Below are positions 1 through 15,500 of a stretch of 64,000 nt of DNA, one piece after another. The translations under genes were made by a program, and so were the position numbers. Origin of the DNA: Halictus rubicundus (Eukaryota; Arthropoda; Insecta; Hymenoptera; Halictidae); assembly GCF_050948215.1 (NCBI RefSeq), contig NW_027488565.1, positions 806,001-870,000 of the forward strand, read 5' to 3'. Under the pieces are notes generated by a model. The model saw only the letters and a program-made list of their open reading frames with translations, did not search any database and was not told the DNA's origin. The first letter of the stretch is position 1; every line of letters begins with the position of its first letter.

Positions 1-3000
1 GATAGAGAATAGGATAGGATAGAGGATAGGATAGGATAGAGGATAGGATAGGATATAGGATAGGATAGGATAGATGATAGGATAGGATAGGGGATAGGAT
101 AGGATAGAGGATTGGATAGGATAGAGGATAGGATAGGATAGAGGATAGGATAGGATAGAGGATCGGATAGGATAGAGGATAGGATAGGATAGAGGATAGG
201 ATAGGATACAGGATAGGATAGGATAGAGGATAGGATAGGATAGAGGATAGGATATTATAGAGGATAGGGTAGGATAGAGGATAACATAGGGGATTGGATA
301 GCATAGAGGATAGGAGTCGATAGAGGATAGGATAGGATAGAGGATAGGATAGGATAGAGGATATGATAGGATAGAGGATTGGATAGGATAGAGGATAGGA
401 TGGGATAGACGATAGGATAGGATAGAGGATAGGATAGGATAGAGGATAGGATAGGATAGAGGATATGATAGGATATAGTATAGGATGGGAAAGAGGACAG
501 GATAGGATACAGGATACGATATTATAGAGGATACAATATTATGGAGGATAGGATAGGATAGAGGATAGGATAGAGGATAGGATAGAGGATAGGATAGGAT
601 ATAGGATAGGATAGGATAGAGGATAGGATAGGATAGAGGATAGGATAGGAAAGAAGATAGGATAGGATAGAGGATACGATAGGATAGAGGATAGGATTGG
701 ATTGAGGATAGGATAGGAAAGAGGACAGGATAGGATACAGGATACGATATTATAGAGGATACGATATTATAGAGGATAGGATAGGATAGAGGATAGGATA
801 GGATAGAGGATAGGATAGAGGATTGGATAGGATAGAGGATGCGATAGGATAGATGATATTATAGGAAAGAGGATAGGATATGATAGAGGATACGATATTA
901 TAGAGGATAGGATAGGATAGAGGATAACATAGGGGATTGGATAGGATAGAGGATAGGATAGGATAGAAGATAGGATAGGATAGAGGATACGATAGGATAG
1001 AGGATAGGATAGGACAGAGGATAGGATAGTATAGAGGATAGGATATTATGGAGGATAGGATAGGATAGAGGATAGGATAGAGGATTGGATAGCATAGAGG
1101 ATAGGAGTCGATAGAGGATAGGATAGGATAGAGGATAGGATAGGATAGAGGATATGATAGGATAGAGGACTGGATAGGATAGAGGATAGGATGGGATAGA
1201 GGACAGGATAGGATACAGGATACGATATTATAGAGGATACGATATTATGCAGGATAGGATAGGATAGAGGATAGGATAGAGGATTGGATAGAGGATAGGA
1301 TAGGATATAGGATAGGATAGGATAGAGGATAGGATAGGATAGAGGATAGGATAGGATAGAGGATTGGATAGGATAGAGGATAGGATAGGATAGAGGATAA
1401 GATAGGATACAGGATACGATACTATAGATAATAGGATATTATAGAGGATAGGATAGGATAAAGGATAGGGTAGGATAGACGATATTATAGGAAAGAGGAT
1501 AGGATATGATAGAGGATACGATATTATAGGAAAGAGGATAGGATATGATAGAGGATACGATATTATAGAGGATAGGATAGGATAGAGGATAACATAGGGG
1601 ATTGGATAGGATAGAGGATAGGATAGGATGGAGGATAGGATAGGATAGAGGATAGGATAGGATAGAGGATAGGATAGGATAGAGGATAGGATAGGATGGA
1701 GGATAGGATAGGATAGAGGATAGGATAGGATAGAGGATATGATAGGATAGAGGATAGGATAGGATAGAGGATAGGATAGGATAGATGATATTATAGGAAA
1801 GAGGATAGGATATGATAGAGGATAGGATAGGATAGAGGATAACATAGGGGATTGGATAGGATAGAGGATAGGATAGGATTGATGATAGGATAGGAAAGAG
1901 GACAGGATAGGATACAGGATACTATATTATAGAGGATACGATATTATAGAGGATACGATAGTATAGAGGATAGGATGGGATAGAGGATAGGATAGGATAG
2001 AGGATAGGATAGGATAGAGGATAGGATAGGATAGAGGATAGGATAGGATAGAGGATAGGATAGGATAGAGGATAGGATAGGATAGAGGATTGGATAGGAT
2101 AGAGGATGCGATAGGATAGAGGATAGGATAGGATTGAGGATAGGATAGGACAGAGGATAAGATTGGATACAGGATACGATATTATAGAGGATAGGATAGG
2201 ATAGAGGATAGATAGGATAAAGGATAGGATAGGATAGTGGATATGATAGGATAGAGGATAGGGTAGGATAGAGGATAGGATACGATAGAGGATAGGATAT
2301 GATAGAGGATAGGATAGAGGATAGGATAGGAAAGAGGACAGGATAGGATACAGGATACGATATTATAGAGGATAGGATAGGATAGAGGATAGGATAGGAT
2401 AGAAGATCGGATAGGATAGAGGCTAGGATAGTATAGAAGATAGGATAGGATACAGGATAGGATAGGATAGAGGATAGGATAGGATAGAGGATAGGATAGA
2501 GGATAGGATAGGATAGAGGATAGGATAGGACAGAGGATAGGATAGTATAGAGGATAGGATATTATGGAGGATAGGATAGGATAGAGGATAACATAGGGGA
2601 TTGGATAGCATAGAGGATAAGAGACGATAGAGGATAGGATAGGATAGAGGATCGGATAGGATAGAGGATAGGATAGGATAGAGGATAGGATAGGATAGAG
2701 GATAGGATAGGATAGAGGATAGGATAGGACAGAGGATAGGATAGTATAGAGGATAGGATATTATAGAGGATAGGGTAGGATAGAGGATAACATAGGGGAT
2801 TGGATAGCATAGAGGATAGGAGTCGATAGAGGATAGGATAGGATAGAGGATAGGATAGGATAGAGGATATGATAGGATGGAGGATAGGATAGGATAGAGG
2901 ATAGGATAGGATAGATGATATTATAGGAAAGGGGATAGGATATGATAGAGGATACGATATTATAGAGGATAGGATAGGATAGAGGATAACATAGGGGATT

Positions 3001-3800
3001 GTATAGGATAGAGGATAGGATAGGATTGATGATAGGATAGGAAAGAGGACAGGATAGGATACAGGATACGATATTATAGAGGATACGATATTATAGAGGA
3101 TATGATAGGATATAGGATAGGATAGGATAGGATAGAGGATTGGATAGGATAGAGGATAGGATGGGATAGACGATAGGATAGGATAGAGGATAGGATAGGA
3201 TAGAGGATAGGATAGGATAGAGGATTGGATAGGATAGAGGATGCGATAGGATAGAGGATAGGATAGGATTGAGGATAGGATAGGACAGAGGATAAGATAG
3301 GATACAGGATACGATATTATAGAGGATATGATAGGATAGAGGATAGGATAGGAAAGAAGATAGGATAGGATAGAGGATACGATAGGATAGAGGATAGGAT
3401 TGCACTGAGGATAGGATAGGAAAGAGGACAGGATAGGATACAGGATACGATATTATAGAGGATACGATATTATAGAGGATAGGATAGGATAGAGGATAGG
3501 ATAGGATAGATGATAGGATAGGATAGAGGATAGGATAGGATAGAGGATTGGATAGGATAGAGGATGCGATAGGATAGAGGATAGGATAGGATTGAGGATA
3601 GGATAGGACAAAGGATAAGATAGGATACAGGATACGATATTATAGAGGATAGGATAGGATAGAGGATAGGATAGGATAAAGGATAGGGTAGGATAGACGA
3701 TAGGATAGGATACAGGATAGGATAGGATAGAGGATAGGATAGGATAGAGGATGTGATAGGATATAGTATAGGATAGGAAAGAGGACAGGATAGGATACAG
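1..3800. repeat. Satellite sub-block: variant-rich mosaic segment
   Basis: This segment is a mixture of canonical 17-mers and the variant cassettes with GACAGG, CAGGATACGATATTATAG, GATAACATAGGGGATT and GGAGTCGATAG. Two stretches recur almost unchanged far away. The region around 1.1-2.2 kb reappears near 24.7-25.9 kb and again near 29.2-30.3 kb. The region around 2.9-3.5 kb, which contains the rare variant TGCACTGAGG at 3401, reappears near 28.3-28.8 kb, 32.5-32.95 kb and 37.7-38.2 kb. No gene was found. Confidence 0.8.
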
Positions 3801-6800
3801 GATACGATATTATAGAGGATACGATATTATGGAGGAAAGGATAGGATAGAGGATAGGATAGGATATAGGATAGGATAGGATAGAGGATAGGATAGGATAG
3901 AGGATAGGATAGTTGATAGGATAGGATAGGATAGGATAGAGGATAGGATAGGATTGGATAGAGGATAGGATAGGATAGTTGATGGGATAGGATACAGCAT
4001 AGGATAGGATAGAGGATAGGATAGGATAGAGGATAGGATAGGATAGAGGATAGGATAGGATAGAGGATAGGATAGGATAGAGGATAGGATAGGATAGAGG
4101 ATTGGATAGGACAGAGGATAGGATAGGATAGAGGATAGGATATTATAGAGGATAGGATAGGATAGAGGATAACATAGGGGATTGGATAGCATAGAGGATA
4201 GGAAACGATAGAGGATAGGATAGGATAGAGGATAGGATAGGATAGATGATATTATAGGATAGAGGCTAGGATAGGATGGAGGATGGGATAGGATAGAGGA
4301 TAGGATATAGGATTGGATAGGATAGAGGATAGGATCGGATAGAGGATAGGATAGGATTGAGGATAGGAGAGGATAGAGCAGATGATAGAGCATAGGAAAG
4401 AATGGAGGATAGGATAGGATAGAATATAGTATAGGATAGAGAATAGGATAGGATAGATGATATTATAGGATAGAGGATAGGATAGGATGGAGGATAGGAT
4501 AGGATAGAGGATAGGATAGGATAGGATAGAGGATAGGATAGGATAGAGGATAGGATAGGAGAGAGGATAGGATAGGACAGAGGATAGGATAGGATAGAGG
4601 ATAGGATAGGATAGAGGATAGGATAGGATAGTTGATAGGATAGGATAGGATAGAGGATAGGATAGGATAGAGGATAGGATAGGATAGAGGATAGGATAGG
4701 ATAGTTGATAGGATAGGATACAGGAAAGGATAGGATAGAGGATAGTATAGGATAGAGGATAGGATAGGATAGAGGATAGGATAGGATAGAGGATAGGATA
4801 GGATAGAGGATAGGATAGGAGAGAGGATAGGATAGAAGAGAGGATAGGATAGGATAGAGGATAGGATAGGATAGAGGATAGGATAGGATAGTTGATAGGA
4901 TAGGATAGGATAGTTGATAGGATAGGATACAGGAAAGGATAGGATAGAGGATAGGATAGGATAGAGAATAGGATAGGATAGAGGATAGGATAGGAAAGAG
5001 GACAGGATAGGATACAGGATACGATATTATAGAGGATACGATATTATACAGGATAGGATAGGATAGAGGATAGGATAGGATAGAGGATAGGATAGGATAG
5101 AGGATAGGATAGGAGAGAGGATAGGATAGGATAGAGGATAGGATAGGATAGAGGATAGGATAGGATAGTTGATAGGCTAGGATAGGATAGGATAGTTGAT
5201 AGGCTAGGATAGGATAGAGGATAGGATAGGATAGAGGATAGGATAGGATAGTTGATAGGCTAGGATAGGATAGAGGATAGGATAGGATAGTTGATGGGAT
5301 AGGATACAGCATAGGATAGGATAGAGGATAGGATAGGATAGAGGATAGGATAGGATAGAGGATAGGATAGGATAGAGAATAGGATAGGATAGAGGATAGG
5401 ATAGGATAGAGGATTGGATAGGACAGAGGATAGGATAGGATAGAGGATAGGATATTATAGAGGATAGGATAGGATAGAGGATAACATAGGGGATTGGATA
5501 GCATAGAGGATAGGAGACGATAGAGGATAGGATAGGATAGAGGATAGGATAGGATAGATGATATTATAGGATAGAGGCTAGGATAGGATGGAGGGATAGG
5601 ATAGGATAGAGGATAGGATATAGGATTGGACAGGATAGAGGATAGGATCGGATAGAGGATAGGATAGGATAGAGGATTGGATAGGATAGAGTATACCAAA
5701 GGATAGAGGATAGGATAGGATTGAGGATAGGATAGGAAAGAGGACAGGATAGGATACAGGATACGATATTATAGAGGATAGGATAGGATAGAGGATAGGA
5801 TAGGAGAGAGGATAGGATAGGACAGAGGATAGGATAGGATAGAGGATAGGATAGGATAGAGGATAGGATAGGATAGGATAGAGGGTAGGATAGGATAGTT
5901 GATAGGATAGGATACAGGATAGGATAGGATAGAGGATAGGATAGGATAGAGGATAATATAGGATAGAGGATAGGATAGGATAGAGGATAGGATAGGATAG
6001 AGGATAGGATAGGACAGAGGATAGGATAGGAGAGAGGATAGGATAGGACAGAGGATAGGATAGGATAGAGGATAGGATAGGATAGAGGATAGGATAGGAT
6101 AGGATAGAGGATAGGATAGGATAGTTGATAGGATAGGATACAGGATAGGATAGGATAGAGGATAGGATAGGATAGAGGATAGGATAGGATAGAGGATAGG
6201 ATAGGATAGAGGATAGGATAGGATAGAGGATAGGATAGGATAGAGGATAGGATAGGACAGAGGATAGGATAGGATAGAGGATAGGATATTATTAGAGGAT
6301 AGGATAGGATAGAGGAAAACATAGGGGATTGGATAGTATAGAGGATAGGATAGGATAGAGGATAGGATGGGATAGATGATATTATAGGATAGAGGATAGG
6401 ATAGGATGGAGGATAGGATAGGATAGAGGATAGGATATAGGATTGGATAGGATAGAGGATAGGATCGGATAGAGGATAGGATAGGATTGAGGATAGGAGA
6501 GGATAGAGGATAGGATAGGATAGAGGATAACATAGAGGATTGGATAGCATAGAGGATAGGAGACGATAGAGGATAGGATAGGATTGATGATAGGATAGGA
6601 AATATTACAGGATAGGATACAGGATACGATATTATAGAGGATAGGATAGGATAGAGGATAGGATAGGAGAGAGGATAGGATAGGATAGAGGATAGGATAG
6701 GATAGAATATAGGATAGGATAGAGAATAGGATAGGATAGATGATGTTATAGGATAGAGGATAGGATAGGATGGAGGATAGGACAGGATAGAGGATAGGAT

Positions 6801-9560
6801 AGGATAGAGGATAGGATAGGATAGAGGATAGGATAGGATAGAGGAGAACATAGAGGATTGGATAGCATAGAGGATAGGAGACGATAGAGGATAGGATAGG
6901 ATTGATGATAGGATAGGAAATATTACAGGATAGGATACAGGATACGATATTATAGAGGATAGGATAGGATAGAGGATAGGATAGGAGAGAGGATAGGGTA
7001 GGATAGAGGATAGGATAGGATAGAGGATAGGATAGGACAGAGGATACGATATTATAGAAGATAGGATAGGATAGAGGATAGGATAGGATAGAGGATAGGA
7101 TAGGATAGAGGATAGGATAGGAGAGAGGATAGGATAGGATAGAGGATAGGATAGGATAGTGGATAGGATAGGATAGTTGATAGGATAGGTTAGGATAGAG
7201 GATAGGATAGGATAGTTGATGGGATAGGATACTGCATAGGATAGGATAGAGGATAGGATAGGATAGAGGATAGGATAGGATAGAGGATAGGATAGGAGAG
7301 AGGATAGGATAGGACAGAGGATAGGATAGGATAGAGGATAGGATAGGATAGAGGATGGGATAGGATGGTTGATAGGATAGGATAGGATAGAGGATGCGAT
7401 AGGATAGATCATAGGATAGGATAGAGGATAGGATAGGATAGAGGATAGGATATTATAGAGGATAGGATAGGATAGAGGATAACATAGGGGATTGGATAGC
7501 ATAGAGGATAGGAGACGATAGAGGATAGGATAGGGTAGAGGATAGGATAGGATAGATGATATTATAGGATAGAGGATAGGATAGGATGGAGGATAGGATA
7601 GGATAGAGGATAGGATATAGGATTGGATAGGATAGAGGATAGGATAGAGGATAGGATAGGATAGAGGATAGGATAGGATAGAGGATAGGATAGGATAGGG
7701 GATAGGATAGGATAGAGGATAGGATAGGATAGAGGATACGATAGAGGATAGGATAGGATAGAGGATAGGATAGGATAGAGGATAGGATAGGATAGAGGAT
7801 AGGATAGGATAGAGGATAGGATAGGACAGAGGATAGGATAGGATACAGGATACGATATTATAGAGGATAGGGTAGGATACAGGATACGATATTATAGAGG
7901 ATACGATATTATAGAGGATAGGAGACGATAGAGGATAGGATAGGATAGAGGATAGGATAGGATAGATGATATTATAGGATAGAGGATAGGATAGGATGGA
8001 GGATAGGATAGGATAGAGGATAGGATAGGATAGAGGTTAGGTTAGGATAGAGGATAAGATAGGATAGAGGATAACATAGGGGATTGGATAGGATAGAGGA
8101 TAGGATATAGGATTGGATAGGATAGAGGATAGGATATAGGATTGGATAGGATATAGGATTGGATAGGATAGAGGATAGGATCGGATAGAGGATATAATAG
8201 GATTGAGGATAGGAGAGGATAGAGCAGATGATAGAGCATAGGCAAGAATTGAGGATAGGATAGGATAGAATATAGGATAGGATAGAGAATAGGATAGGAT
8301 AGATGATGTTATAGGATAGAGGATAGGATAGGATGGAGGATAGGACAGGATAGAGGATAGGATAGGATAGAGGATAGGATAGGATAGAGGATATTATAGG
8401 ACAGAGGATAGGATAGGATAGAGGATAGGATATTATACAGGATAGGATAGGATAGAGGATAACATAGGGGATTGGATAGCATAGAGGATAGGAGACGATA
8501 GAGGATAGGATAGGATAGAGGATAGGATAGGACAGAGGATAGGATAGGATAGAGGGTAGGATATGATAAAGGATAGGATAGGATAGAGGGAGTGGATAGG
8601 ATAGAGGATGGATAGGATAGAATATAGGATAGGATAGAGAATAGGATAGGATAGATGATGTTATAGGATAGAGGATAGGATAGGATGGAGGATAGGACAG
8701 GATAGAGGATAGGATAGGATAGAGGATAGGATAGGATAGAGGATAGGATAGGATAGAGGATATTATAGGACAGAGGATAGGATACGATAGAGGATAGGAT
8801 ATTATAGAGGATAGGATAGGATAGAGGATAACATAGGGGATTGGATAGCATAGAGGATAGGATAGGATAGAGGATAGGATAGGATAGAGGATATTATAGG
8901 ACAGAGGATAGGATAGGATAGAGGATAGGATATTATACAGGATAGGATAGGATAGAGGATAACATAGGGGATTGGATAGCATAGAGGATAGGAGACGATA
9001 GAGGATAGGATAGGATAGAGGATAGGATAGGACAGAGGATAGGATAGGATAGAGGATAGGATATGATAAAGGATAGGATTGGATAGAGGGAGTGGATAGG
9101 ATAGAGGATGGATAGGATAGAATATAGGATAGGATAGAGAATAGGATAGGATAGATGATGTTATAGGATAGAGGATAGGATAGGATGGAGGATAGGACAG
9201 GATAGAGGATAGGATAGGATAGAGAATAGGATAGGATAGAGGATGGGGTAGGATAGAGGGTAGGATAGGATAGAGGATAGGAGATGATAGAGGATAGGAT
9301 AGGATACAGGATAGGATAGGATAGAGGATAGGATAGAGAATAGGATAGGAAAGAGGACAGGATAGATGATATTATAGGATAGAGGCTAGGATAGGATGGA
9401 GGATAGGATAGGATAGAGGATAGGATAGGATAGAGGATAGGATAGGATGGAGGATAGGATAGGATAGAGGATAGGATATAGGATTGGATAGGATAGAGGA
9501 TAGGATCGGATAGAGGATAGGTTAGGATTGAGGATAGGATAGGATAGAGGATTGGATAGG
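3800..9560. repeat. Satellite sub-block with a distinct variant repertoire
   Basis: The monomers here carry variants that are rare elsewhere: AGTTGATAGG, GGAGAGAGGATAGG, GAGGCTAGG, GATAGAATATAGG, GAGGGAGTGG and TGATGTTATAGG. The unusual stretch GATGATAGAGCATAGG occurs at 4381 and again at 8227, an offset of 3846 bp. Blocks with GAGAATAGG...TGATGTTATAGG recur near 6.72, 8.29, 8.64 and 9.13 kb. This reads as a locally amplified subfamily whose edges fall near 3.8 and 9.5 kb, judged by eye. No gene was found. Confidence 0.65.
8370..9224. repeat. Direct repeat, 500-bp offset, in satellite
   Basis: The stretch about 8370-8724 recurs at 8870-9224. Marker variants line up at a 500-bp offset: TATTATACAG at 8431 and 8931, and GAGGGAGTGG with its G-T-G at 8591 and 9091. 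The two copies diverge after about 8724 and 9224. The edges are approximate because the surrounding satellite is self-similar. Confidence 0.75.
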
Positions 9561-12500
9561 ATAGAGGATAGGATAGGATAGAGGATAGGATAGGATAGAG
9601 GATATGATAGGATAGAGGATAGGATAGGATAGAGGATAGGATAGGATAGATGATATTATAGGAAAGAGGATAGGATATGATAGAGGATACGATATTATAG
9701 AGGATAGGATAGGATAGAGGATAGGATAGGATACAGGATACGATATTATAGAGGATACGATATTATGAAGGATAGGATAGGATAGAGGATAGGATAGGAT
9801 ATAGGATAGGATAGGATAGAGGATAGGATAGGATAGAGGATAGGATAGGATAGAGGATTGGATAGGATAGAGGATGCGATAGGATAGAGGATAGGATAGG
9901 ATTGAGGATAGGATAGGACAGAGGACAGGATAGGATACAGGATACTATATTATAGAGGATACGATATCATAGAGGATACGATAGTATAGAGGATAGGATA
10001 GGATAGAGGGTAGGATAGGATAGAGGATAGGATAGGATAGAGGATAGGATAGGATAGAGGATAGGATAGGATAGAGGATTGGATAGGATAGAGGATGCGA
10101 TAGGATAGAGGATAGGATAGGATTGAGGATAGGATAGGACAGAGGATAAGATAGGATACAGGATACGATATTATAGAGGATAGGATAGGATAGAGGATAG
10201 ATAGGATAAAGGATAGGATAGGATAGTGGATATGATAGGATAGAGGATAGGGTAGGATAGAGGATAGGATATGATAGAGGATAGGATATGATAGAGGATA
10301 GGATAGAGGATAGGATAGGAAAGAGGACAGGATAGGATACAGGATACGATATTATAGAGGATAGGATAGGACAGAGGATAGGATAGTATAGAGGATAGGA
10401 TATTATGGAGGATAGGATAGGATAGAGGATAGGATAGAGGATTGGATAGCATAGAGGATAGGAGTCGATAGAGGATAGGATAGGATAGAGGATAGGATAG
10501 GATAGAGGATATGATAGGATAGAGGACTGGATAGGATAGAGGATAGGATGGGATAGAGGACAGGATAGGATACAGGATACGATATTATAGAGGATACGAT
10601 ATTATGGAGGATAGGATAGGATAGAGGATAGGATAGAGGATTGGATAGAGGATAGGATAGGATAGAGGATAGGATAGGATGGAGGATAGGATAGGATAGA
10701 GGATAGGATAGGATAGAGGATAGGATAGGATAGAGGATAGGATAGGATAGAGGATAGGATAGGATAGAGGATATGATAGGATAGAGGATACGATAGGATA
10801 GAGGATAGGATAGGATAGATGATATTATAGGAAAGAGGATAGGATATGATAGAGGATACGATATTATAGAGGATAGAATAGGATAGAGGATAACATAGGG
10901 GATTCGATAGGATAGAGGATAGGATAGGATTGATGATAGGATATGATAGAGGATACGATATTATAGAGGATAGGATAGGATAGAGGATAACATAGGGGAT
11001 TGGATAGGATAGAGGATAGGATAGGATGGAGGATAGGATAGGATAGAGGATAGGATAGGATAGAGGATAGGATAGGATAGAGGATAGGATAGGATAGAGG
11101 ATTCGATAGGATAGAGGATAGGATAGGATTGATGATAGGATAGGAAAGAGGATAGGATAGGATAGAGGATAGGATAGGATAGAGGATAGGATAGGATAGA
11201 GGATAGGATAGAATAGAGGATAGGATAGGATAGAGGATAGGATAGGATAGAGGATTGGATAGGATAGAGGATGCGATAGGATAGAGGATAGGATAGGATT
11301 GAGGATAGGATAGGATAAAGGATAAGATAGGATACAGGATACGATACTATAGATAATAGGATATTATAGAGGATAGGATAGGATAAAGGATAGGGTAGGA
11401 TAGACGATATTATAGGAAAGAGGATAGGATATGATAGAGGATACGATATTATAGGAAAGAGGATAGGATATGATAGAGGATACGATATTATAGAGGATAG
11501 GATAGGATAGAGGATAACATAGGGGATTGGATAGGATAGAGGATAGGATAGGATGGAAGATAGGATAGGATAGAGGATAGGATAGGATAGAGGATAGGAT
11601 AGGATAGAGGATAGGATAGGATGGAGGTTAGGATAGGATAGAGGATAGGATAGGATAGAGGATATGATAGGATAGTGGATAGGATAGGATAGAGGATAGG
11701 ATAGGATAGATGATATTATAGGAAAGAGGATAGGATATGATAGAGGATACGATATTATAGAGGATAGGATAGGATAGAGGATAACATAGGGGATTGGATA
11801 GGATAGAGGATAGGATAGGATTGATGATAGGATAGGAAAGAGGACAGGATAGGATACAGGATACGATATTATAGAGGAGACGATATTATAGAGGATAGGA
11901 TAGGATAGAGGATAGGATAGGATATAGGATAGGATAGGATAGAGGATAGGATAGGATAGAGGATAGGATAGGATAGAGGATTGGATAGGATAGAGGATGT
12001 GATAGGATAGAGGATAGGATAGGATAGAGGATAGGATAGGATAGATGATATTATAGGAAAGAGGATAGGATATGATAGAGGATACGATATTATAGAGGAT
12101 ACGATAGTATAGAGGATAGGATAGGATAGAGGATAGGATAGGATAGAGGATAGGATAGGATAGAGGATATGATAGGATAGAGGATAGGATAGGATAGAGG
12201 ATAGGATAGGATAGAGGATAGGATAGGATAGAGGATAGGATAGGATAGTGAATAGGATAGGATAGAGGATGGGGTAGGATAGAGGGTAGGATAGGATAGA
12301 GGATAGGAGATGATAGAGGATAGGATAGGATACAGGATAGGATAGGATAGAGGATAGGATAGAGAATAGGATAGGAAAGAGGACAGGATAGGATACAGGA
12401 TACGATATTATAGAGGATACGATAGTATAGAGGATAGGATAGGATAGAGGATAGGATAGGATAGACGATAGGATAGGATAGAGGATAGGATAGGATAGAG

Positions 12501-15500
12501 AATAGGATAGGATAGAGGATAGGATAGGATAGAGGATAGGATAGGATAGAGGATAGGATAGGATAAAGGATAGGATAGGATAGAGGATAGGATAGGATAG
12601 AGGATAGGATAGGATAGAGGATAGGATAGGATAGAGGATAGGATAGGATAGAAGATAGGATAGGATAGAGGATACGATAGGATAGAGGATAGGATTGGAC
12701 AGAGGATAGGATAGTATAGAGGATAGGATATTATGGAGGATAGGATAGGATAGAGGATAGGATAGAGGATTGGATAGCATAGAGGATAGGAGTCGATAGA
12801 GGATAGGATATTATGGAGGATAGGATAGGATAGAGGATAGGATAGAGGATTGGATAGCATAGAGGATAGGAGTCGATAGAGGATAGGATAGGATAGAGGA
12901 TAGGATAGGATAGAGGATATGATAGGATAGAGGACTGGATAGGATAGAGGATAGGATGGGATAGAGGACAGGATAGGATACAGGATACGATATTATAGAG
13001 GATACGATATTATGGAGGATAGGATAGGATAGAGGATAGGATAGAGGATTGGATAGAGGATAGGATAGGATATAGGATGGGATAGGATAGAGGATAGGAT
13101 AGGATAGAGGATAGGATAGGATAGAGGATTGGATAGGATAGAGGATAGGATAGGATAGAGGATAAGATAGGATACAGGATACGATACTATAGATAATAGG
13201 ATATTATAGAAGATAGGATAGGATAAAGGATAGGGTAGGATAGACGATATTATAGGAAAGAGGATAGGATATGATAGAGGATACGATATTATAGGAAAGA
13301 GGATAGGATATGATAGAGGATACGATATTATAGAGGATAGGATAGGATAGAGGATAACATAGGGGATTGGATAGGATAGAGGATAGGATAGGATTGATGA
13401 TAGGATAGGAAAGAGGACAGGATAGGATACAGGATACTATATTATAGAGGATACGATATTATAGAGGATACGATAGTATAGAGGATAGGATAGGATAGAG
13501 GATAGGATAGGATAGAGGATAGGATAGGATAGAGGATAGGATAGGATAGAGGATAGGATAGGATAGAGGATAGGATAGGATAGAGGATAGGATAGGATAG
13601 AGGATAGGATAGGATAGAGGATTGGATAGGATAGAGGATGCGATAGGATAGAGGATAGGATAGGATTGAGGATAGGATAGGACAGAGGATAAGATAGGAT
13701 ACAGGATACGATATTATAGAGGATAGGATAGGATAGAGGATAGATAGGATAAAGGATAGGATAGGATAGTGGATATGATAGGATAGAGGATAGGGTAGGA
13801 TAGAGGATAGGATACGATAGAGGATAGGATATGATAGAGGATAGGATAGGAAAGAGGACAGGATAGGATACAGGATACGATATTATAGAGGATACGATAT
13901 TATAGAGGATATGATAGGATATACGATAGGATAGGATAGAGGATAGGGTAGGATAGAGGATTGGATAGGATAGAGGATAGGATGGGATAGACGATAGGAT
14001 AGGATATAGGATTGGATAGGATAGAGGACAGGATAGGATAGAGGATAGGATAGGATAGAGGATATGATAGGATAGAGGATAGGATAGCATAGAGGATAGG
14101 ATAGGATAGAGGATAGGATAGGATAGACGATAGGATAGGATAGAGGATAGGATAGGATAGAGAATAGGATAGGATAGAGGATAGGATAGGATAGAGGATA
14201 GGATAGGATAGAGGATAGGATAGGATAGAGGATAGGATAGCATAGAGGATAGGATAGGATAGAGGATAGGATAGGATAGACGATAGGATAGGATAGAGGA
14301 TAGGATAGGATAGAGAATAGGATAGGATAGAGGATAGGATAGGATAGAGGATAGGATAGGATAGAGGATAGGATAGGATAAAGGATAGGATAGGATAGAG
14401 GATAGGATAGGATAGGATAGAGGATAGGATAGGATAGGATAGAGGATAGGATAGGATAGAAGATAGGATAGGATAGAGGATACGATAGGATAGAGGATAG
14501 GATTGGACAGAGGATAGGATAGTATAGAGGATAGGATATTATGGAGGATAGGATAGGATAGAGGATAGGATAGAGGATTGGATAGCATAGAGGATAGGAG
14601 TCGATAGAGGATAGGATAGGATAGAGGATAGGATAGGATAGAGGATATGATAGGATAGAGGACTGGATAGGATAGAGGATAGGATGGGATAGAGGACAGG
14701 ATAGGATACAGGATACGATATTATAGAGGATACGATATTATGGAGGATAGGATAGGATAGAGGATAGGATAGAGGATTGGATAGAGGATAGGATAGGATG
14801 TAGGATGGGATAGGATAGAGGATAGGATAGGATAGAGGATAGGATAGGATAGAGGATTGGATAGGATAGAGGATAGGATAGGATAGAGGATAAGATAGGA
14901 TACAGGATACGATACTATAGATAATAGGATATGATAGAGGATACGATATTATAGAGGATAGGATAGGATAGAGGATAACATTGGGGATTCGATTGGATAG
15001 AGGATAGGATAGGATTGATGATAGGATAGGAAAGAGGATAGGATAGGATAGAGGATAGGATAGGATAGAGGATAGGATAGGATAGAGGATAGGATAGGAT
15101 AGAGGATAGGATAGGATAGAGGATAGGATAGGATAGAGGATTCGATAGGATAGAGGATGCGATAGGATAGAGGATAGGATAGGATTGAGGATAGGATAGG
15201 ATAGAGGATAAGATATGATAGAGGATACGATATTATAGAGGATAGGATAGGATAGAGGATAACATAGGGGATTGGATAGGATAGTGGATAGGATAGGATT
15301 GATGATAGGATAGGAAAGAGGACAGGATAGGATACAGGATACTATATTATAGAGGATACGATATTATAGAGGATACGATAGTATAGAGGATAGGATAGGA
15401 TAGAGGATAGGATAGGATAGAGGATAGGATAGGATAGAGGATAGGATAGGATAGAGGATAGGATAGGATAGAGGATTGGATAGGATAGAGGATAGGGTAG

